DNA of 8,889 nt, from assembly GCA_036384795.1 (NCBI GenBank), contig DASVLP010000061.1, positions 1 to 8,889 of the forward strand. The letters are read 5' to 3'. This DNA is from Andeanibacterium sp036384795 (GTDB lineage: Bacteria; Pseudomonadota; Alphaproteobacteria; Sphingomonadales; Sphingomonadaceae). Position 1 is the stretch's first letter; each line of letters starts with the position of its first letter. Positions 6,324-8,889 of the stretch are shown here, piece after piece. The notes below the pieces were generated by a model. The model made no database searches. It saw only the letters and a program-made list of their open reading frames with translations, and was not told where the DNA came from. Made by a program: the position numbers and the translations under genes.

Positions 6324-6788
6324 ATGGCGAACCTGGATGCGATCGACTGCCGGCTGCTCGCCGAACTGCAGGCCGAGGGCAGGGTAACCAACGTCGAGCT
6401 CGCGCAGCGCGTGGGGTTGACCGCACCGCCGTGCCTCAGGCGCGTGCGCGCGCTGGAAGAGGCGGGCGTGATCCGCGGCTATCACGCCGATCTGGACGCG
6501 GCCAAGCTGGGCTATTCGATCATGGTGTTCGCGATGGTCAGCCTCAAGAGCCAGGCGGAAGAAGACCTGCGCGCGTTCGAGCAGCACGTGCGCGCGCTGC
6601 CGGACGTGCGCGAATGCCACATGCTCAACGGCGAGATCGACTTCATCCTCAAGATCGTCAGCAAGGACTTGCAGAGCTTTCAGGAATTCCTGACCAGCAA
6701 GCTGACCCCGGCGCCCAACGTCGCCAGCGTGAAGACCTCGCTGACCATCCGCACCGCCAAGCAGGAGCCGGGGGTTCCGCTGGAATAA
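6324..6788 (+). CDS. Lrp/AsnC family transcriptional regulator
   Basis: The 154-residue product has the family's usual length and layout. An N-terminal winged helix-turn-helix (about 4-50: DAIDCRLLAELQAEGRVTN, ELAQRVGLT, CLRRVRALEEAGVIRGY) is followed by a RAM ligand-binding and oligomerisation domain (about 65-143), including VRECHMLNGEIDFILKIV. These proteins bind amino acids or related small molecules and control metabolic genes, often also repressing themselves. The ATG at 6324 is preceded by a GGGAAGG Shine-Dalgarno (6309-6315) at eight bases. The gene is divergent from the kinase-like operon across 216 bases and ends ten bases from the convergent small membrane protein gene. The ligand and targets cannot be read from sequence; the divergent operon and its own promoter are the first candidates. 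Confidence 0.95.
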   Translation: MANLDAIDCRLLAELQAEGRVTNVELAQRVGLTAPPCLRRVRALEEAGVIRGYHADLDAAKLGYSIMVFAMVSLKSQAEEDLRAFEQHVRALPDVRECHMLNGEIDFILKIVSKDLQSFQEFLTSKLTPAPNVASVKTSLTIRTAKQEPGVPLE

Positions 6789-6798
6789 GCGCCCCGCG

Positions 6799-7215
6799 TC
6801 AACCCAGCACCCCGCGCTTCGCCATCGCGTTGGCATAGGCGAGCTGCAGCACCGCGATCACCGCGATCAGCCCGGTCACGAACGCCGCCGCGTCGTTCGC
6901 ATAGACCCGCGAAGTGCCGATCGCGAGCTCGTAGGCGTCGCCGGCGAGGATCAGCACGAGCGAAACCGCATAGGCCCACAGCGCCGAGCGCTTGCGCAGC
7001 AGCAGACCGATCCCGCCGAGGAGGGCGGTCGCCAGCCCGATGTCGACCAGCGCGACGAACCACGGGGCCTGCGCGGCGTAATATTCGGCTTCGTCGGGGG
7101 CGAAGGCGAAGATGGCGTCGTGCTGGGCGGAAACGATCGTGAACGCGCCCGAACCGTCCCACAGCAGCGAGAGAATCCCCACCACCCACAGATGCCACGG
7201 CGCTTTCGTGCCCAT
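6799..7215 (-). CDS. Small four-helix membrane protein downstream of accC
   Basis: The 138-residue product has four likely membrane helices: about 8-27 (HLWVVGILSLLWDGSGAFTI), 52-72 (WFVALVDIGLATALLGGIGLL), 78-96 (ALWAYAVSLVLILAGDAYE) and 109-130. A loop with several acidic residues and tyrosines (DEAEYY) lies between the first two. It resembles a group of small uncharacterised sphingomonad membrane proteins with an LLWDGxGA-like first helix, but I cannot name a family with a known function. The ATG at 7215 comes two bases after the accC stop, and a GGGAGGGG Shine-Dalgarno lies inside the end of accC, so it is almost certainly translated from the accBC transcript. Whether it relates to lipid synthesis is unknown. 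Its stop lies ten bases from the convergent Lrp-family gene. Confidence 0.8.
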   Translation of the reverse strand: MGTKAPWHLWVVGILSLLWDGSGAFTIVSAQHDAIFAFAPDEAEYYAAQAPWFVALVDIGLATALLGGIGLLLRKRSALWAYAVSLVLILAGDAYELAIGTSRVYANDAAAFVTGLIAVIAVLQLAYANAMAKRGVLG

Positions 7216-7217
7216 CG

Positions 7218-8567
<1,350 letters not shown>

Positions 8568-8574
8568 CGCTGAA

Positions 8575-8889
8575 CTATCCGATCACCACGAGCGGCTGGT
8601 CATACTCGACCGGCTGCGCGTTCTCGACCAGGATCGCCTTGACCGTGCCGGCCTTGCTGGCGGTGATCGGGTTCATCACCTTCATCGCCTCGACGATCAC
8701 CAGCGTGTCGCCTGCCTTCACGGTGCCGCCGACGCTGACGAACGGCGGCGAGCCGGGCTCGGCCGACAGATAGACCGTGCCGACCATCGGCGACTTGATT
8801 GCGCCTTCCATGCTGGGCGCGGCGTCCGCTGCGGGAGCGGCCGCCGCCGGTGCCGCCGCAACCGGAGCCGCCGCGGCAGGCGCCGCCGC
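8575..8889 (-). CDS. accB: Biotin carboxyl carrier protein of acetyl-CoA carboxylase, C-terminal part
   Basis: The visible 104 residues are the end of AccB; the start lies off the right edge. First comes an Ala/Pro-rich flexible linker (about 25 residues, plus-strand 8812-8889), then a complete biotinyl domain. The biotinylation motif VEAMKVMN has its Lys codon at 8682-8680, 34 residues from the C-terminus as in E. coli AccB. The segment AEPGSPPF matches the protruding 'thumb' typical of acetyl-CoA carboxylase carriers rather than of lipoyl domains or other biotin enzymes. GTVKAILVENAQPVEYDQPL is close to the E. coli C-terminus. The ATG at 8811 is an internal methionine, not the start, because the linker continues in frame to the window edge. 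It is directly upstream of accC in the conserved accBC order. The motif has KVMN where E. coli has KMMN, a conservative change. Confidence 0.97.
   Translation of the reverse strand, partial: AAAPAAAAPVAAAPAAAAPAADAAPSMEGAIKSPMVGTVYLSAEPGSPPFVSVGGTVKAGDTLVIVEAMKVMNPITASKAGTVKAILVENAQPVEYDQPLVVIG

Noticed and set aside
4365..6788. Very long plus-strand open frame across the kinase-like and Lrp genes
   Set aside because: Its first part is antisense to the kinase-like gene and gives Arg/Ala/Gln-rich sequence without domains; only the end (6324-6788) is a real gene. Open shadow frames are expected at this GC content.
8575..8811. accB as a complete 78-residue gene starting at the ATG at 8811
   Set aside because: The Ala/Pro linker typical of AccB continues in frame upstream to the window edge, so this ATG is internal.

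Overview
This is a high-GC window with short intergenic gaps. It looks like the chromosome of a free-living alphaproteobacterium, most plausibly a sphingomonad. That placement is inferred from base composition, the style of the proteins (tandem DUF4142 lipoproteins, a WalW-like deacetylase, accB-accC) and a possible EcfG-type promoter; it was not tested by any search. No mobile element, CRISPR array, integrase or rRNA gene was seen.

Layout, left to right. Positions 1-1208 (minus strand) hold a polytopic GT-C/GT87-like membrane protein followed, almost end to end, by the start of an exported protein that runs off the left edge. Positions 1353-3100 (plus strand) hold two tandem DUF4142 lipoproteins 7 bases apart, then a CcdC/DUF1453-like membrane protein. 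Positions 3107-3297 (minus) hold tRNA-Pro(UGG) and a CAU tRNA, probably tRNA-Ile2, both with encoded CCA ends. Positions 3370-6107 (minus) are a two-gene operon: a histidine-kinase-like protein whose stop overlaps (ATGA) the start of a WalW-like polysaccharide deacetylase. A 216-base divergent intergenic region separates it from an Lrp/AsnC regulator (6324-6788, plus). Positions 6799-8889 (minus) carry accB (its start lies off the right edge), accC and a small four-helix membrane protein, tightly spaced in one apparent operon.

How the genes fit together. accB and accC encode the biotin carrier and biotin carboxylase of acetyl-CoA carboxylase, the entry to fatty acid synthesis, and all AccC catalytic residues checked are present at E. 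coli numbering. The left half is envelope-oriented: a probable lipid-linked sugar transferase, two periplasmic-facing lipoproteins, a membrane protein and a polysaccharide deacetylase. The most unusual item is the histidine-kinase-like protein. Its phospho-acceptor H-box is intact, but the ATP-binding domain lacks recognisable N and G1 boxes, so it may be a pseudokinase or a ChpT-like phosphotransfer protein. The second is the lipoprotein pair, which share a Glu/His pattern at identical spacing and sit behind a possible general-stress promoter. The rest looks like ordinary core chromosome.
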